NCBI GenBank assembly: GCA_021325025.1
Contig: JAJPHZ010000019.1
Location: forward strand, 1-64,000
Reading direction: 5' to 3'
DNA: 64,000 nt
Source of the DNA: Pseudomonadota bacterium
GTDB taxonomy: Bacteria > Desulfobacterota > Binatia > Binatales > Binataceae
Under the pieces are notes generated by a model. It searched no databases, was not told the origin of the DNA, and saw only the letters and a list, made by a program, of their open reading frames with translations. Positions 48,626 to 57,665 of this stretch are shown here, one piece after another. The first letter of the stretch is position 1. Every line of letters starts with the position of its first letter. A program made the translations under genes and the position numbers.

Positions 48626-49111
48626 ATGGATCGGCCAACGTTGATAAGCGACAAATGGCGCGCCGGCTACGCGGCCGAGCGCCTGGCGGAGTTCACCGCG
48701 CGATGCCGCGCGCGAGGGCTGGCGATTACGCCGCAGCGCGTGGCGGTGATGCGCGTGCTGGTTAACTCGGGCGACCATCCGCGCGCCGAGGCCGTGTTCG
48801 CCAAGGTGCGCCGGGAGTATCCCAACATCTCGCTGGCCACCGTGCATCGCACGCTGGAGACATTGTGTGCGATTGGCGAGGCGCGCAAGGTTACACCGCT
48901 GCACGACAGCGCCCGCTACGACGGCAACACCGCGCCGCATCATCATGTAGTGTGCGTGCGCTGCCGCAAGATTCGCGATATCGAAATGCCCGAGTTCAGC
49001 GACCTGTTGCACGGGCGCCAGACACTGGGCGGTTTCCAGTTGCTGGGCTGCTCCGTGGAGGTGCACGCGCTGTGCCGGGAATGCCGCAGCGCGGCGGCCA
49101 AGGAAGCTTGA
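48626..49111 (+). CDS. Fur-family regulator, probably PerR-like
   Basis: A 161-residue Fur/PerR protein. The winged helix is R-G-L-A-I-T-P-Q-R-V-A-V-M-R-V-L and I-S-L-A-T-V-H-R-T-L-E-T-L; the regulatory site includes H-H-H (about 105-107); the structural zinc is bound by Cys110, Cys113 and Cys150, Cys153. The rubrerythrin downstream favours a peroxide sensor (PerR-like), but Fur or another metal regulator cannot be excluded. It sits directly behind a perfect palindrome and heads the operon. Confidence 0.88.
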   Translation: MDRPTLISDKWRAGYAAERLAEFTARCRARGLAITPQRVAVMRVLVNSGDHPRAEAVFAKVRREYPNISLATVHRTLETLCAIGEARKVTPLHDSARYDGNTAPHHHVVCVRCRKIRDIEMPEFSDLLHGRQTLGGFQLLGCSVEVHALCRECRSAAAKEA

Positions 49112-49159
49112 CTACAACCCGATAATGGCTAACGCATAAAAAAAGGAAGGAGAGACACT

Positions 49160-49579
49160 ATGGCCAAATCGCTCAAGGGAACCAAGACCCACGACAATCT
49201 GAAGGCGGCCTTCGCCGGAGAAAGCCAGGCCAACCGCCGCTACCTTTATTTCGCCAAGATCGCGGACGTGGAAGGACAGCCGGAAATCGCCGGATTGTTT
49301 CGCGACACCGCCGAGGGTGAAACCGGCCACGCGCACGGTCATCTGGATTACCTCAAGCAGGTCGGCGACCCGGCCACCGATCAGCCCATCGGCGACACCC
49401 TGCTCAACCTGAAATCCGCGGTTCATGGCGAGACCTACGAGTACACCGACATGTACCCGGGGATGGCCAAGACGGCCCGCGAGGAAGGCTTCACCGAGAT
49501 TGCCGACTGGTTCGAAACCCTCGCCAAGGCTGAGAAGTCCCACGCCGGGCGCTTCGCCAAGGCACAGAGCACTCTGTAA
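49160..49579 (+). CDS. rubrerythrin without rubredoxin domain
   Basis: A 139-residue ferritin-like diiron protein. The iron ligands are in [27 protein letters not shown] and [11 protein letters not shown], the E-x-x-H pattern of rubrerythrins. The C-terminal CxxC...CxxC rubredoxin-like domain is missing, so electrons must come from another protein, perhaps the Fe-S protein encoded next. Rubrerythrin reduces hydrogen peroxide. The gene follows the Fur-type regulator by 48 bases and has an AAGGAAGGAG site. Confidence 0.9.
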   Translation: MAKSLKGTKTHDNLKAAFAGESQANRRYLYFAKIADVEGQPEIAGLFRDTAEGETGHAHGHLDYLKQVGDPATDQPIGDTLLNLKSAVHGETYEYTDMYPGMAKTAREEGFTEIADWFETLAKAEKSHAGRFAKAQSTL

Positions 49580-49684
49580 CCGCGCCGCACGGCGGCAACC
49601 GAGGCCGGCCAGCCGCGCCCGCGGCTGGCCGGCTGCTTTTGAAGATCGCGCTGAGGCTCCGGCGGTGCCCGGCGGAGGACTAGC

Positions 49685-51019
49685 ATGAGCAGCCGTATCG
49701 AGTCGCGCCCCACCGACGGGCTTACCTACGACCCCAATCAGGCCAAGTACTGGGACCGCAGCGGTTTTGAAAAGGAACAGACGCGGATTTACGACATCTG
49801 TCACAGTTGCCGGTTGTGCTTCAACCTCTGCCCATCCTTTCCGGCGCTGTTCGACGCCATCGACGCCAAAGGCGACGACGTGCGCAACTTAAGCGCCGCC
49901 GAGCGCGAGCGTGTAATCGATCTGTGCTACGGCTGCCGCCTGTGCTACCTGCGATGTCCCTACACGCCGCGCGACGGGCACGAATTTCAACTGGATTTTC
50001 CGCAACTGATGCAGCGCGGCAAGGCGCTGCGGGTCAGGGAGCGCGGGCTTGGCCTGCGCGAGCGGATGCTCGGCGATCCCGACCGGCTGGGGCGGATGTC
50101 GAGCATCGCGCCGGCGCTGGTGAATTGGGCCAACAAAAACCCCTTGCAGCGCCTGATCCTGGAGCGCACCGTCGGCATCCATCGCAACAAGAAGCTGCCC
50201 GAATTCGCCGCTGAGACATTCGAACGATGGGTCGCCAAGCACGGCCTGCCCTCTGCGCCCGCTCAACCCGCCGTCAAAGTGGCGCTGTTTTACACCTGCA
50301 TCCTCAACTTCAACAACCCCGCGCCCGCCAAGGCGGCGGTCGAAGTGTTCGCCAAAAACAACTGTGCGCTGAGCTGTCCCAAACAGAACTGCTGCGGGAT
50401 GCCGGCGCTGGACGGCGGCGATATCGAGTTCGCCAAAAAGGAGGCCGCCGCCAACGTTGCCTCGATGCTGCCGCTGGTGCGCGACGGATGGCGCATCGCC
50501 GCGATGAATCCGACTTGCGCGCTGATGATGCGCGAGGAGTATCCACGCCTGCTCGGCACCGAGGATGCCCGCACCGTGGCCGCCGCGGTCGCCGATCCAC
50601 ACGAACTGCTCTACGAACTGCGCCGCAAGGAGCTTTTCAATCGCGACTTCCGCTCCACCCCGGGCTCGATCGCCTATCACGTCCCCTGCCATCTCAAGGC
50701 CCAGAACATCGGCCTGCGCTCGCGCGACCTGATGCGCCTGATTCCGCAGGCGCAGGTCACCGGCGTCGATGCCTGCTGCGCACACGACGGCACCTGGGCG
50801 ATGAAGAAGGAGTATTTCGAGCTGTCTATGAAATGGGGCGATAAGGCCTTCGGCCCGCTGCGCGACGCCGGCGCCAACGTGATGGCCACCGACTGCAGCC
50901 TGGCGGCGATCCAGATCGAGCAGGCCACCGGCGTGCGCCCCATGCATCCGATCGAAGTCCTGGCGCGCGCCTACCGGCCCGACGGATTCGATCGGCCGGT
51001 GCCGCAAACCGGAGAGTAG
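49685..51019 (+). CDS. heterodisulfide-reductase-related Fe-S protein (CCG domains)
   Basis: A 444-residue redox protein with two [4Fe-4S] ferredoxin motifs at Cys39/42/45/49 ([12 protein letters not shown]) and Cys81/84/87/91 ([12 protein letters not shown]), then two CCG-like domains: [11 protein letters not shown] and A-C-C-A-H-D-G-T-W. This is the GlpC/HdrD-like type that carries electrons and may handle thiols. It lies between rubrerythrin and DUF3501 and could feed electrons to the rubrerythrin. The second CCG has CCA instead. Confidence 0.88.
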   Translation: MSSRIESRPTDGLTYDPNQAKYWDRSGFEKEQTRIYDICHSCRLCFNLCPSFPALFDAIDAKGDDVRNLSAAERERVIDLCYGCRLCYLRCPYTPRDGHEFQLDFPQLMQRGKALRVRERGLGLRERMLGDPDRLGRMSSIAPALVNWANKNPLQRLILERTVGIHRNKKLPEFAAETFERWVAKHGLPSAPAQPAVKVALFYTCILNFNNPAPAKAAVEVFAKNNCALSCPKQNCCGMPALDGGDIEFAKKEAAANVASMLPLVRDGWRIAAMNPTCALMMREEYPRLLGTEDARTVAAAVADPHELLYELRRKELFNRDFRSTPGSIAYHVPCHLKAQNIGLRSRDLMRLIPQAQVTGVDACCAHDGTWAMKKEYFELSMKWGDKAFGPLRDAGANVMATDCSLAAIQIEQATGVRPMHPIEVLARAYRPDGFDRPVPQTGE

Positions 51020-51029
51020 AAGTGGAAGT

Positions 51030-51611
51030 ATGAAAGCTGTACAAAGAGGCCAGATCCTGCCCTACGACCAGTACGAACGGCTGCGCCCGCTGCTGCGTCC
51101 CCTGTTTATTGCCGAGAAGGACCGCCGCCGTCTCGCGGTCGGGCCCAATCTGACCCTGCTGTTCGAAAACGCGCAGACCGTGTGGTACCAGGTGCAGGAG
51201 ATGCTGCGCAGCGAGCGCATCGTGTCCGAAGAGGGCATCGCCCACGAACTGGACACCTACAATGAACTGCTGCCCGGACCCAATGAACTGGCAGCCACGA
51301 TGCTGATTGAATTTCCCGACGCGGCTGTGCGCGATGAGAATCTGCGCAGGCTGGCCGGGTTGGAAAACCACATCTTCCTGCTGATCGGCGAGCGCCGCCA
51401 CAAGGCGCGGGTTGACCTGCGCCAGGTCTCGCCCGAGCGCGTGAGTTCAGTGCAATTTTTGCGCTTCGGCGTGGGTGGGCTTGACGCGGAGGCTTTCGCG
51501 GCCCGGGCCGCGCAGGGCGCAATCAGTATCGAAGTGACGCATCCGGCAATGCAGGTGCGCGCCACCATCGAAGGCGCGCTGGCGGCGGCACTGGCCCAGG
51601 ACCTCTCCTAG
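51030..51611 (+). CDS. DUF3501 family protein
   Basis: A 193-residue DUF3501 protein of unknown biochemical role. It has V-G-P-N-L-T-L-L-F-E-N-A-Q-T-V-W-Y-Q-V-Q-E-M-L-R (about 39-62), then L-P-G-P-N-E-L-A-A-T-M-L-I-E-F (about 81-95) and the C-terminal V-Q-F-L-R-F-G-V. No metal or nucleotide motif is visible. DUF3501 genes often occur next to the Fe-S CCG-domain protein and rubrerythrin. It starts 10 bases after the Fe-S gene stop. Confidence 0.88.
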   Translation: MKAVQRGQILPYDQYERLRPLLRPLFIAEKDRRRLAVGPNLTLLFENAQTVWYQVQEMLRSERIVSEEGIAHELDTYNELLPGPNELAATMLIEFPDAAVRDENLRRLAGLENHIFLLIGERRHKARVDLRQVSPERVSSVQFLRFGVGGLDAEAFAARAAQGAISIEVTHPAMQVRATIEGALAAALAQDLS

Positions 51612-51748
51612 CCGGGTTCGCGCAAAGGCTGACTTTTTCCGCCAAATCCAGCATACTCGCAATCCGGGGAAGCCGCGCCCGGAACTATTTACTATTTTGG
51701 CTTATGTAGGCAGGCTAAAGGTGTGGATTCTCCCACGGGGGGTAAGGA

Positions 51749-52267
51749 ATGGACAGCATGGCGGGAACGGAAGTTTGCGATTGGTACCTGGTGCGCACGA
51801 AACCGCAGAAGGAGCGATGGGTTAAGGATCAGCTCAACAATGTCGCCGCCGAGGCTTTTCTGCCCTTGCTGCGCAGCCGCATCCGCTGCTTCGGCAGGAT
51901 GATGACCGTCGTCAAGCCGCTATTCCCCTGCTATCTGTTCGCCCGTTTTAATCTCAAGGAGCGTTATTTTGACGTGAAATACACGGCCGGAGTGCACAGT
52001 CTGGTCTCCGTTGGCGGGGAGCCGGTGGTGGTACCTGTATCGATTGTGGACGAGATCAAACGGCGCGGTGTCGACGGGATTGTCGAACTGCCCAGGCGCA
52101 AATTGGATCCGGGACAGAAAATCCGCATCGTCGACGGTCCCTTCCGTGACATCGAGGCGATTTTCGACCGCTACCTTTCCGGCAGCGAGCGGGTCGCCAT
52201 CCTGCTCGACGCGATTGGCGCCAGCACGATTCGGGTCGTGCTGCCCAGCAGTTGTCTGGCCCAGTGA
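51749..52267 (+). CDS. NusG-family (RfaH-like) transcription elongation factor paralogue
   Basis: A 172-residue NusG paralogue. The NGN domain starts W-Y-L-V-R-T-K-P-Q-K-E-R-W and has F-L-P-L-L-R-S-R-I-R and L-F-P-C-Y-L-F-A-R-F; the C-terminal KOW domain is L-D-P-G-Q-K-I-R-I-V-D-G-P-F-R-D-I-E-A-I-F. Specialised NusG proteins (RfaH, LoaP, UpxY) promote antitermination of long polysaccharide operons. There is no secE neighbour, so it is not the housekeeping NusG. It overlaps the lipoprotein gene by 4 bases. Confidence 0.88.
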   Translation: MDSMAGTEVCDWYLVRTKPQKERWVKDQLNNVAAEAFLPLLRSRIRCFGRMMTVVKPLFPCYLFARFNLKERYFDVKYTAGVHSLVSVGGEPVVVPVSIVDEIKRRGVDGIVELPRRKLDPGQKIRIVDGPFRDIEAIFDRYLSGSERVAILLDAIGASTIRVVLPSSCLAQ

Positions 52268-52821
52268 TCGGCGCGGTTCGGTTGACTCCTCGGCGCGCGG
52301 CGATGCGATGGCTGGTGGCGGGACTCGCCCTGTGGGTCAGCGCCTGCTTCAACGCCGGCGCGCCGGCGCCCACTCAAAGTGCCGGTTTCAAGTCGTTTTT
52401 GGGAATCAGCTTTGGCGCCTCGCTGCGCGACACCCGGCGCTACTATCCCAGCGGCATGAACGAAGCGAGCCCGCTAGGCTATCCTTGCTATCACGTGACC
52501 GGACTTTCCTCCGACGCCATCTCCTATCCCGACGTGATTTACGAATTTGACGGCGACAAGGGGATGCAGGTCGTGGTGGCGAGCTTCGCCCCTGCCTCAA
52601 CCGAGGCGGTGCTGGAGCGATTGCGCCGTATCCTGGGCGAACCGACGCAGCACACTTTGACCGAAGACCAACGGATGGCGCAGGCGGTGTGGCTGACCCC
52701 GGCCGGCGAGGAAATTCGTTTCGACCGCAACCGGCATCTGCTGACCGTGTTGGGTCCGCAGGGCGTCAACATGCGCAAGGACATCGAGTTGCGCCTGGAA
52801 AACAGCACCGCCGTGCTTTGA
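52264..52821 (+). CDS. putative lipoprotein of unknown function
   Basis: A 185-residue protein with a signal peptide and lipobox (W-L-V-A-G-L-A-L-W-V-S-A-C, Cys after V-S-A) followed by about 150 residues with no known domain; I-S-F-G-A-S-L-R-D-T-R-R-Y-Y-P-S-G and Y-H-V-T-G-L-S are visible. The GTG at 52264 overlaps the NusG-like stop (GTGA). The neighbouring DegT aminotransferase suggests an envelope polysaccharide context, but nothing in the protein itself shows it. Confidence 0.65.
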   Translation: MIGAVRLTPRRAAMRWLVAGLALWVSACFNAGAPAPTQSAGFKSFLGISFGASLRDTRRYYPSGMNEASPLGYPCYHVTGLSSDAISYPDVIYEFDGDKGMQVVVASFAPASTEAVLERLRRILGEPTQHTLTEDQRMAQAVWLTPAGEEIRFDRNRHLLTVLGPQGVNMRKDIELRLENSTAVL

Positions 52822-52888
52822 TCGAGGCCGTGAATTCCATGTCTGCCGCCGACCGAATTTCCGCCCGCCAACGGCCTTGGCAGGGAGT

Positions 52889-54055
52889 GTGAGATTGCGC
52901 CAGTCATTTCTCCCATTCCACGTTCCCGAAATCGGCGAGGAAGACATCGCCGCCGTGGCCGCGGCGCTGCGCTCGGGATGGCTGACGGCGGGACCGCGTG
53001 TCAAGGAGTTCGAACAACGCTTCGCGCACTATACCGGCGCCGCTCACGCCGTGGCGGTCAACTCCGGAACCGCGGCCCTGCATCTGGCGCTAGAGGCAGC
53101 CGGAATCGGACGCGGCGACGATGTCCTGGTGCCGACGCTGACCTTTGCGGCGACCGCCGAGGTGGTGGTGCAACTGGGCGCCCGTCCGGTGTTGGTGGAC
53201 TGCGCGCCCGATACCCTCAACATCGAGCCTGACGCCCTGCAAAGAGCGCTCACGCCGCGCTGCAAGGCGGTGATCCCGGTGCATTTCGCCGGCCATCCGT
53301 GCGACATGGACGCGCTTATGGAAATTGCGGCCCGGCGCAAGCTCTTGGTCATCGAAGACGCCGCCCATGCGCTGCCCGCGCGATGGCGCGGCAGGATGGT
53401 GGGGACGATCGGCGATGCGACGTGCTTTTCTTTTTACGCCACCAAGACCATCACCACCGGCGAAGGCGGCATGATCACCACCGCCAATGCGCAGTGGGCC
53501 GAGCGGATGCGGATCATGAGCCTGCACGGCATCAGCAAGGACGCCTGGAAACGCTACACCGCGCAGGGCTCGTGGCGCTACGAGATAATCGCGCCGGGCT
53601 ACAAGTACAACATGACCGACCCGGCCGCCGCGCTGGGCATCTCGCAACTTACCCGCTGCGATGAGTTTCTGCAGGCCAGGCTGCGATGCAGGAGGCGTTA
53701 CGATGAGGGCTTCGCCGGCGAACCGGCGATCGAGCGTCCGGTCGAGCGCGGCGACATCACCCATGCCTGGCATCTTTACGTGATCAGGATTGACCCGCGC
53801 CGGTTGCGCATCGATCGCGATCGCATGATCGAGCTGCTCAAGCAGCGCAACATCGGCGCCGCGGTCCATTTCATCCCGCTCCACCTCCATCCCTACTACC
53901 GCGACACCTACGGCTACAAACCGTCGGATTTTCCCAACGCCACCGCCGCCTTCGAGCGCATTATCTCTCTGCCCATCTACCCGCGCCTGACCGACGCCGA
54001 CATCGAGGATGTGGTCACGGCCGTCACCGATCTGATCCGCGACAATCGCCGGTAA
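52889..54055 (+). CDS. DegT/DnrJ/EryC1/StrS family aminotransferase
   Basis: A 388-residue PLP-dependent sugar aminotransferase. Visible are V-N-S-G-T-A-A-L-H-L-A-L (about 53-64), I-E-D-A-A-H-A and the PLP lysine in S-F-Y-A-T-K-T-I-T-T-G-E-G-G. Such enzymes aminate keto-sugars of nucleotide-diphosphate sugars for polysaccharides. The start may be GTG 52889 or TTG 52895 with AGGGAG upstream. It follows the lipoprotein and NusG-like genes and could be the remnant or start of a polysaccharide locus. Confidence 0.88.
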   Translation: MRLRQSFLPFHVPEIGEEDIAAVAAALRSGWLTAGPRVKEFEQRFAHYTGAAHAVAVNSGTAALHLALEAAGIGRGDDVLVPTLTFAATAEVVVQLGARPVLVDCAPDTLNIEPDALQRALTPRCKAVIPVHFAGHPCDMDALMEIAARRKLLVIEDAAHALPARWRGRMVGTIGDATCFSFYATKTITTGEGGMITTANAQWAERMRIMSLHGISKDAWKRYTAQGSWRYEIIAPGYKYNMTDPAAALGISQLTRCDEFLQARLRCRRRYDEGFAGEPAIERPVERGDITHAWHLYVIRIDPRRLRIDRDRMIELLKQRNIGAAVHFIPLHLHPYYRDTYGYKPSDFPNATAAFERIISLPIYPRLTDADIEDVVTAVTDLIRDNRR

Positions 54056-54131
54056 CGATCCGGGCGTGGAGATCGAATCGGGGCCGCACGCAAACCGTTC
54101 ATCCGTGCGACGCGGGACGGCGCGGCGGTTT

Positions 54132-54725
54132 TTACCGAGGCTGAACCCAGGTGACGCGGCCGGCAGTGGTTGCGTCGATGGCCACTTCGTCGGACACGGT
54201 TAAAAACAACCAGCCGGGGTTTTTCAGCCCCCAGCGAACGTATGGAATGACGAAGTGCGTAGCGGCGGTGAATGCGTCGCCGTTGCGTTTGATCTCCGCC
54301 TCCAAGGTCAAGCGATGCGCATGGCCGTGCAAAACCATGACGCCGCTGACCTCCATCGTGAAGGCGCCCTGCTCCAGCGGATGGCCGCGGACGAGGCGGG
54401 GTGCGAAGCTGATTTCAGGATAGCGGTCCACTTCCAGGATCCCGTCTTTCATTCGCCTGTCGCGCATCGCAATACCGGTGGCGCCGCTGGCGGCGTCAAC
54501 CACGATGCTGCCGGTTGCATTGCCAGTCTCCGGATCAACGCGAATCTCGCCGCGCCTGAGTTTGAACGACCCGGTCGTGGTATGGGGAAATCCGCCGAGC
54601 GTGAAGTTGATTTGGGTATCGGCGGAGTCCAGTTGGATGAGTGCTTGCCGCTGGGCTGAGGCGGCGCGTGCCGCCGCGACCGTGAAAAGGACGACGGCGA
54701 AGGCGGTAAGAATCGAGCGGCGCAT
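54132..54725 (-). CDS. YceI family protein
   Basis: A 197-residue secreted lipocalin-like protein. After a signal peptide (I-L-T-A-F-A-V-V-L-F-T-V-A-A-A-R-A) the YceI fold shows D-S-A-D-T-Q-I-N-F-T-L-G-G-F-P-H-T-T-T-G-S-F and M-R-D-R-R-M-K-D-G-I-L-E. YceI proteins bind polyisoprenoid or other amphiphilic lipids in the periplasm. It starts 4 bases after the flavoprotein stop and is the last gene of the three-gene minus unit. Confidence 0.88.
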   Translation of the reverse strand: MRRSILTAFAVVLFTVAAARAASAQRQALIQLDSADTQINFTLGGFPHTTTGSFKLRRGEIRVDPETGNATGSIVVDAASGATGIAMRDRRMKDGILEVDRYPEISFAPRLVRGHPLEQGAFTMEVSGVMVLHGHAHRLTLEAEIKRNGDAFTAATHFVIPYVRWGLKNPGWLFLTVSDEVAIDATTAGRVTWVQPR

Positions 54726-54729
54726 ACGA

Positions 54730-55923
54730 TTAGAACGCCGTAAACCGGGCGAGCGCAGTGGCGAGCAATGTCCAGCCGGCCAGACCCGCGACCTCGAGCG
54801 CCACGGCTGAAGGGGCCAGGGCGCCGACGTGCGCCGCGAGCAGGCGCGAGAACAATTGGGGCCGCGCGGCCAGCGCCCGCAAGGCGGTCCGGCGCAGAGT
54901 CGGGCGCCCGTCCATCATCAGGATCAGCCGCGCCATCAGCCGCGGCATCCGGGTGATTTGCCGATGCGCCGCCTGGTAGCGGCCCAGGGCATCATCGGCG
55001 AGTGCGTCACCGAGCACCAGCGCCTGCCGCAGCGCCATCGACAGCCCCTCGCCGGTGATTGCATCCACTGAGCCCGACGCGTCGCCAATCAACACAACCG
55101 GTGCGCGTACCACCGAACGCAGCCGGGTCGATACGGAAGTGGCGCCTCGGACCGAATCGATCGGCGCGGCGCCCTCTAGACGGTCGGCCAGCGCCGGGAA
55201 CGACGACCATAGCTCCGTCATCCGCGGCGGCACCTTGCGATTTCCGATCAGCGCCACGCACACTTGGTCGGCCGCCACCGGGGTTACATAGGCCTGACAG
55301 TTGCGATGCCAATGGACTTCGACGAAATCGGTCCACGGTGCGCGGCGGAAATGCATCCGTATTCCGACGCGGGGATTGGAACTCCATACCGGGTTCAGCC
55401 CGGCCCAGCGCCGGACCCGCGAATGCTGCCCGTCGGCGCCGATGATCCATCTGGCGCGCAGGACTCGATCCCCGAGCCGGACTCCGTCGGCGCTGATCCA
55501 TCTGACCGGCGTGCGCCAATGGATCGCGACACCAAGATCGCGCGCGCGCTGTGCCAGCAGCCGATGCAGCACGGTGCGGCGCATCCCCACACCCATCGCA
55601 CCGTCGAAATGCGCCTGGGCGATCAGGTCACCGTCGATGAAGCGGATGCCGCCGAAGGCGAAGCTCTCCTCGGCACCGGGAGCAACTCCAAGTTGGTTGA
55701 GCGCCTCGATACCTTCGGGCATCAGACCTTCTCCGCACGCCTTATCGATGGGCATGGTAGCGGCGTCGGCAACCGTGACACTCAGCCCGCGCCGGCGCGC
55801 CGCGATCGCGGCGGCCAGACCGGCCGGCCCGCCGCCGACGATCACGACATCGGATTCCGTCAGAAGCTCAGTCACCGCGAGGCTGCTCCAGCGGGTATCT
55901 GTCCGAAAGCGCGCGCCGGTCAA
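54730..55923 (-). CDS. FAD-dependent oxidoreductase, geranylgeranyl-reductase-like
   Basis: A 397-residue flavoprotein. The FAD Rossmann motif is V-V-I-V-G-G-G-P-A-G-L-A-A-A-I-A-A-R-R-R-G, with a second FAD motif L-I-G-D-A-S-G-S-V-D-A-I-T-G-E-G. These match the geranylgeranyl reductase/FAD monooxygenase family. The start may be TTG 55923 (overlapping the aminotransferase stop) or GTG 55875. The hydrophobic C terminus may bind the membrane. With YceI downstream, an isoprenoid-type substrate is a plausible inference. Confidence 0.83.
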   Translation of the reverse strand: MTGARFRTDTRWSSLAVTELLTESDVVIVGGGPAGLAAAIAARRRGLSVTVADAATMPIDKACGEGLMPEGIEALNQLGVAPGAEESFAFGGIRFIDGDLIAQAHFDGAMGVGMRRTVLHRLLAQRARDLGVAIHWRTPVRWISADGVRLGDRVLRARWIIGADGQHSRVRRWAGLNPVWSSNPRVGIRMHFRRAPWTDFVEVHWHRNCQAYVTPVAADQVCVALIGNRKVPPRMTELWSSFPALADRLEGAAPIDSVRGATSVSTRLRSVVRAPVVLIGDASGSVDAITGEGLSMALRQALVLGDALADDALGRYQAAHRQITRMPRLMARLILMMDGRPTLRRTALRALAARPQLFSRLLAAHVGALAPSAVALEVAGLAGWTLLATALARFTAF

Positions 55924-57287
55924 ATGGAATTGATGACGCGGCGGGCCATCCCCAACGCCTCGGTCCAGTAGCTGGCCGAAGTGTGCATCAACTCCACCAC
56001 CTGCGCCAGCGCGGACACGAAGTGATCAAGCTGCGGCTGCTCGACCACGAGCGGCGGCGCTACCTTGAGCACCATAAAGTTGTTGCCGCAGATTTGGCTG
56101 AGTATGCGGTGGTCGCGAAACAGGCGCATTACCAGCACCTGCCCGAACATCGCGGGATGAATGCGGTTAAAAGCCTCGAAAGGTATTCGCAGGCGCAACG
56201 AGCGCGGGACCTTGAACTCGACTCCGCACAACAGCCCTAGCCCGCGAATCTCACCGACCATCTCGAATCCGCCCAACCGGGCCGCAAGCTGCTGGCGCAG
56301 GTATTGTCCCATCCGCGCCGACCTTTCCCCCAGCCGCTCCTCTTCTAACACCTCCAGCGTGGCCAGCCCGGCACGCATCGCAAGGCCATTCTCGCTGTAA
56401 GTCGAAGTATGGATGACGGCGTGGCGCAGCGAACTGTAAACCGCGTCGGATACTGCTTGCGACATCAGCACAGCCGCGCTCGGCACCAGGCCCCCGCTCA
56501 TGGCCTTGGCCAGTACCACGAGGTCGGGATCGAGGCCGAAATGATGCGCCGCCAGAAAAGGGCCGCATCGATACATCCCGGTTTGAACCTCATCAAGCGC
56601 CAGCAGCGTGCCGTGTTTGCGGCACTGCTCCTGCGCCCGGCGCAGATATTCGCGCGGCGGCGCCACGATACCGCTTTCGGCCTGAAGCGGTTCGGTTATG
56701 AATGCCGCAAAGCGCTTGCTGGCAAGCTTTTCCGCCAGTTGCTCAAGATCCCCGAACGCGACCGCTTCCGTGTCAGGCAGGAAAGGACCGAAGCGCTCCT
56801 TCCAGAACGGATTGGACATCAGCGACAGCGAGCTGCAGGTAAGGCCATGAAACCCGCCGGCGGCGTAAAGGATCGCGGGCCGGCCAGTGCGGGCGCGCGC
56901 GAATTTGATCGCGCTATCGATTGCCTCGCTGCCCGAGCTGGCAAAATAGGCCCGCGTCAGACGCCCGCCGGCACGCTCGCACAGCCGGCGGGCCAGTTCG
57001 CCGGCCTGCCCGGAGGCATGGCTTTGAAGCATCGCCGGCCCGCGCGCGTCGAGTTCATCCTTGAGCGCGGCGACAATCCGGGGATGGTTGTGGCCGGTGT
57101 TGTGCACGCAATAGCCGCTGATGAAATCAAGCAGAAGGCGGCCGTCGGCGCTGTGCAACTCCGCCCCCTCGCAGCGCACGTACTCCACGTTCATCTGCAA
57201 AACGTCAAGCAACCGAACCCATTGCGGATTAATGTGCTTCTCGTACAGACCTTCGGGGGCATCGGCTCGCCTTGCCTGCAGCATCAA
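55920..57287 (-). CDS. class III PLP-dependent aminotransferase
   Basis: A 455-residue aminotransferase of the acetylornithine/4-aminobutyrate fold. Visible are S-S-G-S-E-A-I-D-S-A-I-K-F-A-R, G-F-H-G-L-T, the D-E-V-Q-T-G motif, and the PLP lysine in V-V-L-A-K-A-M-S-G-G. The substrate is not clear; longer members act in polyketide or lipid amination as well as ornithine. It is the first gene of a minus unit with the flavoprotein and YceI (TTGA overlap). Confidence 0.85.
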   Translation of the reverse strand: MMLQARRADAPEGLYEKHINPQWVRLLDVLQMNVEYVRCEGAELHSADGRLLLDFISGYCVHNTGHNHPRIVAALKDELDARGPAMLQSHASGQAGELARRLCERAGGRLTRAYFASSGSEAIDSAIKFARARTGRPAILYAAGGFHGLTCSSLSLMSNPFWKERFGPFLPDTEAVAFGDLEQLAEKLASKRFAAFITEPLQAESGIVAPPREYLRRAQEQCRKHGTLLALDEVQTGMYRCGPFLAAHHFGLDPDLVVLAKAMSGGLVPSAAVLMSQAVSDAVYSSLRHAVIHTSTYSENGLAMRAGLATLEVLEEERLGERSARMGQYLRQQLAARLGGFEMVGEIRGLGLLCGVEFKVPRSLRLRIPFEAFNRIHPAMFGQVLVMRLFRDHRILSQICGNNFMVLKVAPPLVVEQPQLDHFVSALAQVVELMHTSASYWTEALGMARRVINSI

Positions 57288-57665
57288 AGCAGTCGCTCCT
57301 CTTTCAAGGCGTTGAAGATTTCTTTCGATGGGAGCTGTCGCAGAAGCCCTGTGCGCAGACCGCTAACCGCGGGCTATTTTGGACCCATCGGTCCGGATTG
57401 TATCGGAGCGATCATCGCATTTCCATAGCTGCCGCTAAGAACCGCCGTGATGGAGGCGGAAGCGGACGACTCGATCCGGCGAGGCGGGCAGCGGTAGATC
57501 ATGCTTGGTCAGGAAATGGATGTGGACTCGTGTCGTCACAACCAAACGCAAAGCGAAAACTGTTTTACAGCCTTATGAAAGCTCTTGGCCGAATAAACAC
57601 TTGACTTTGCCTCATTTGCTAGAGTGCAATGAAACTCATCGTTCTACTTTAAAGGGAGAGGGACC
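57288..57665. other. 378-base divergent intergenic region
   Basis: It lies between the aminotransferase (minus) and DUF4331 (plus) genes. I see no gene. A short hairpin GGACC-CATC-GGTCC lies around 57379-57392. The right end has a possible TTGACT at about 57601-57606 without a good -10, and a GGGAGAGGG site before the DUF4331 ATG. Confidence 0.4.
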
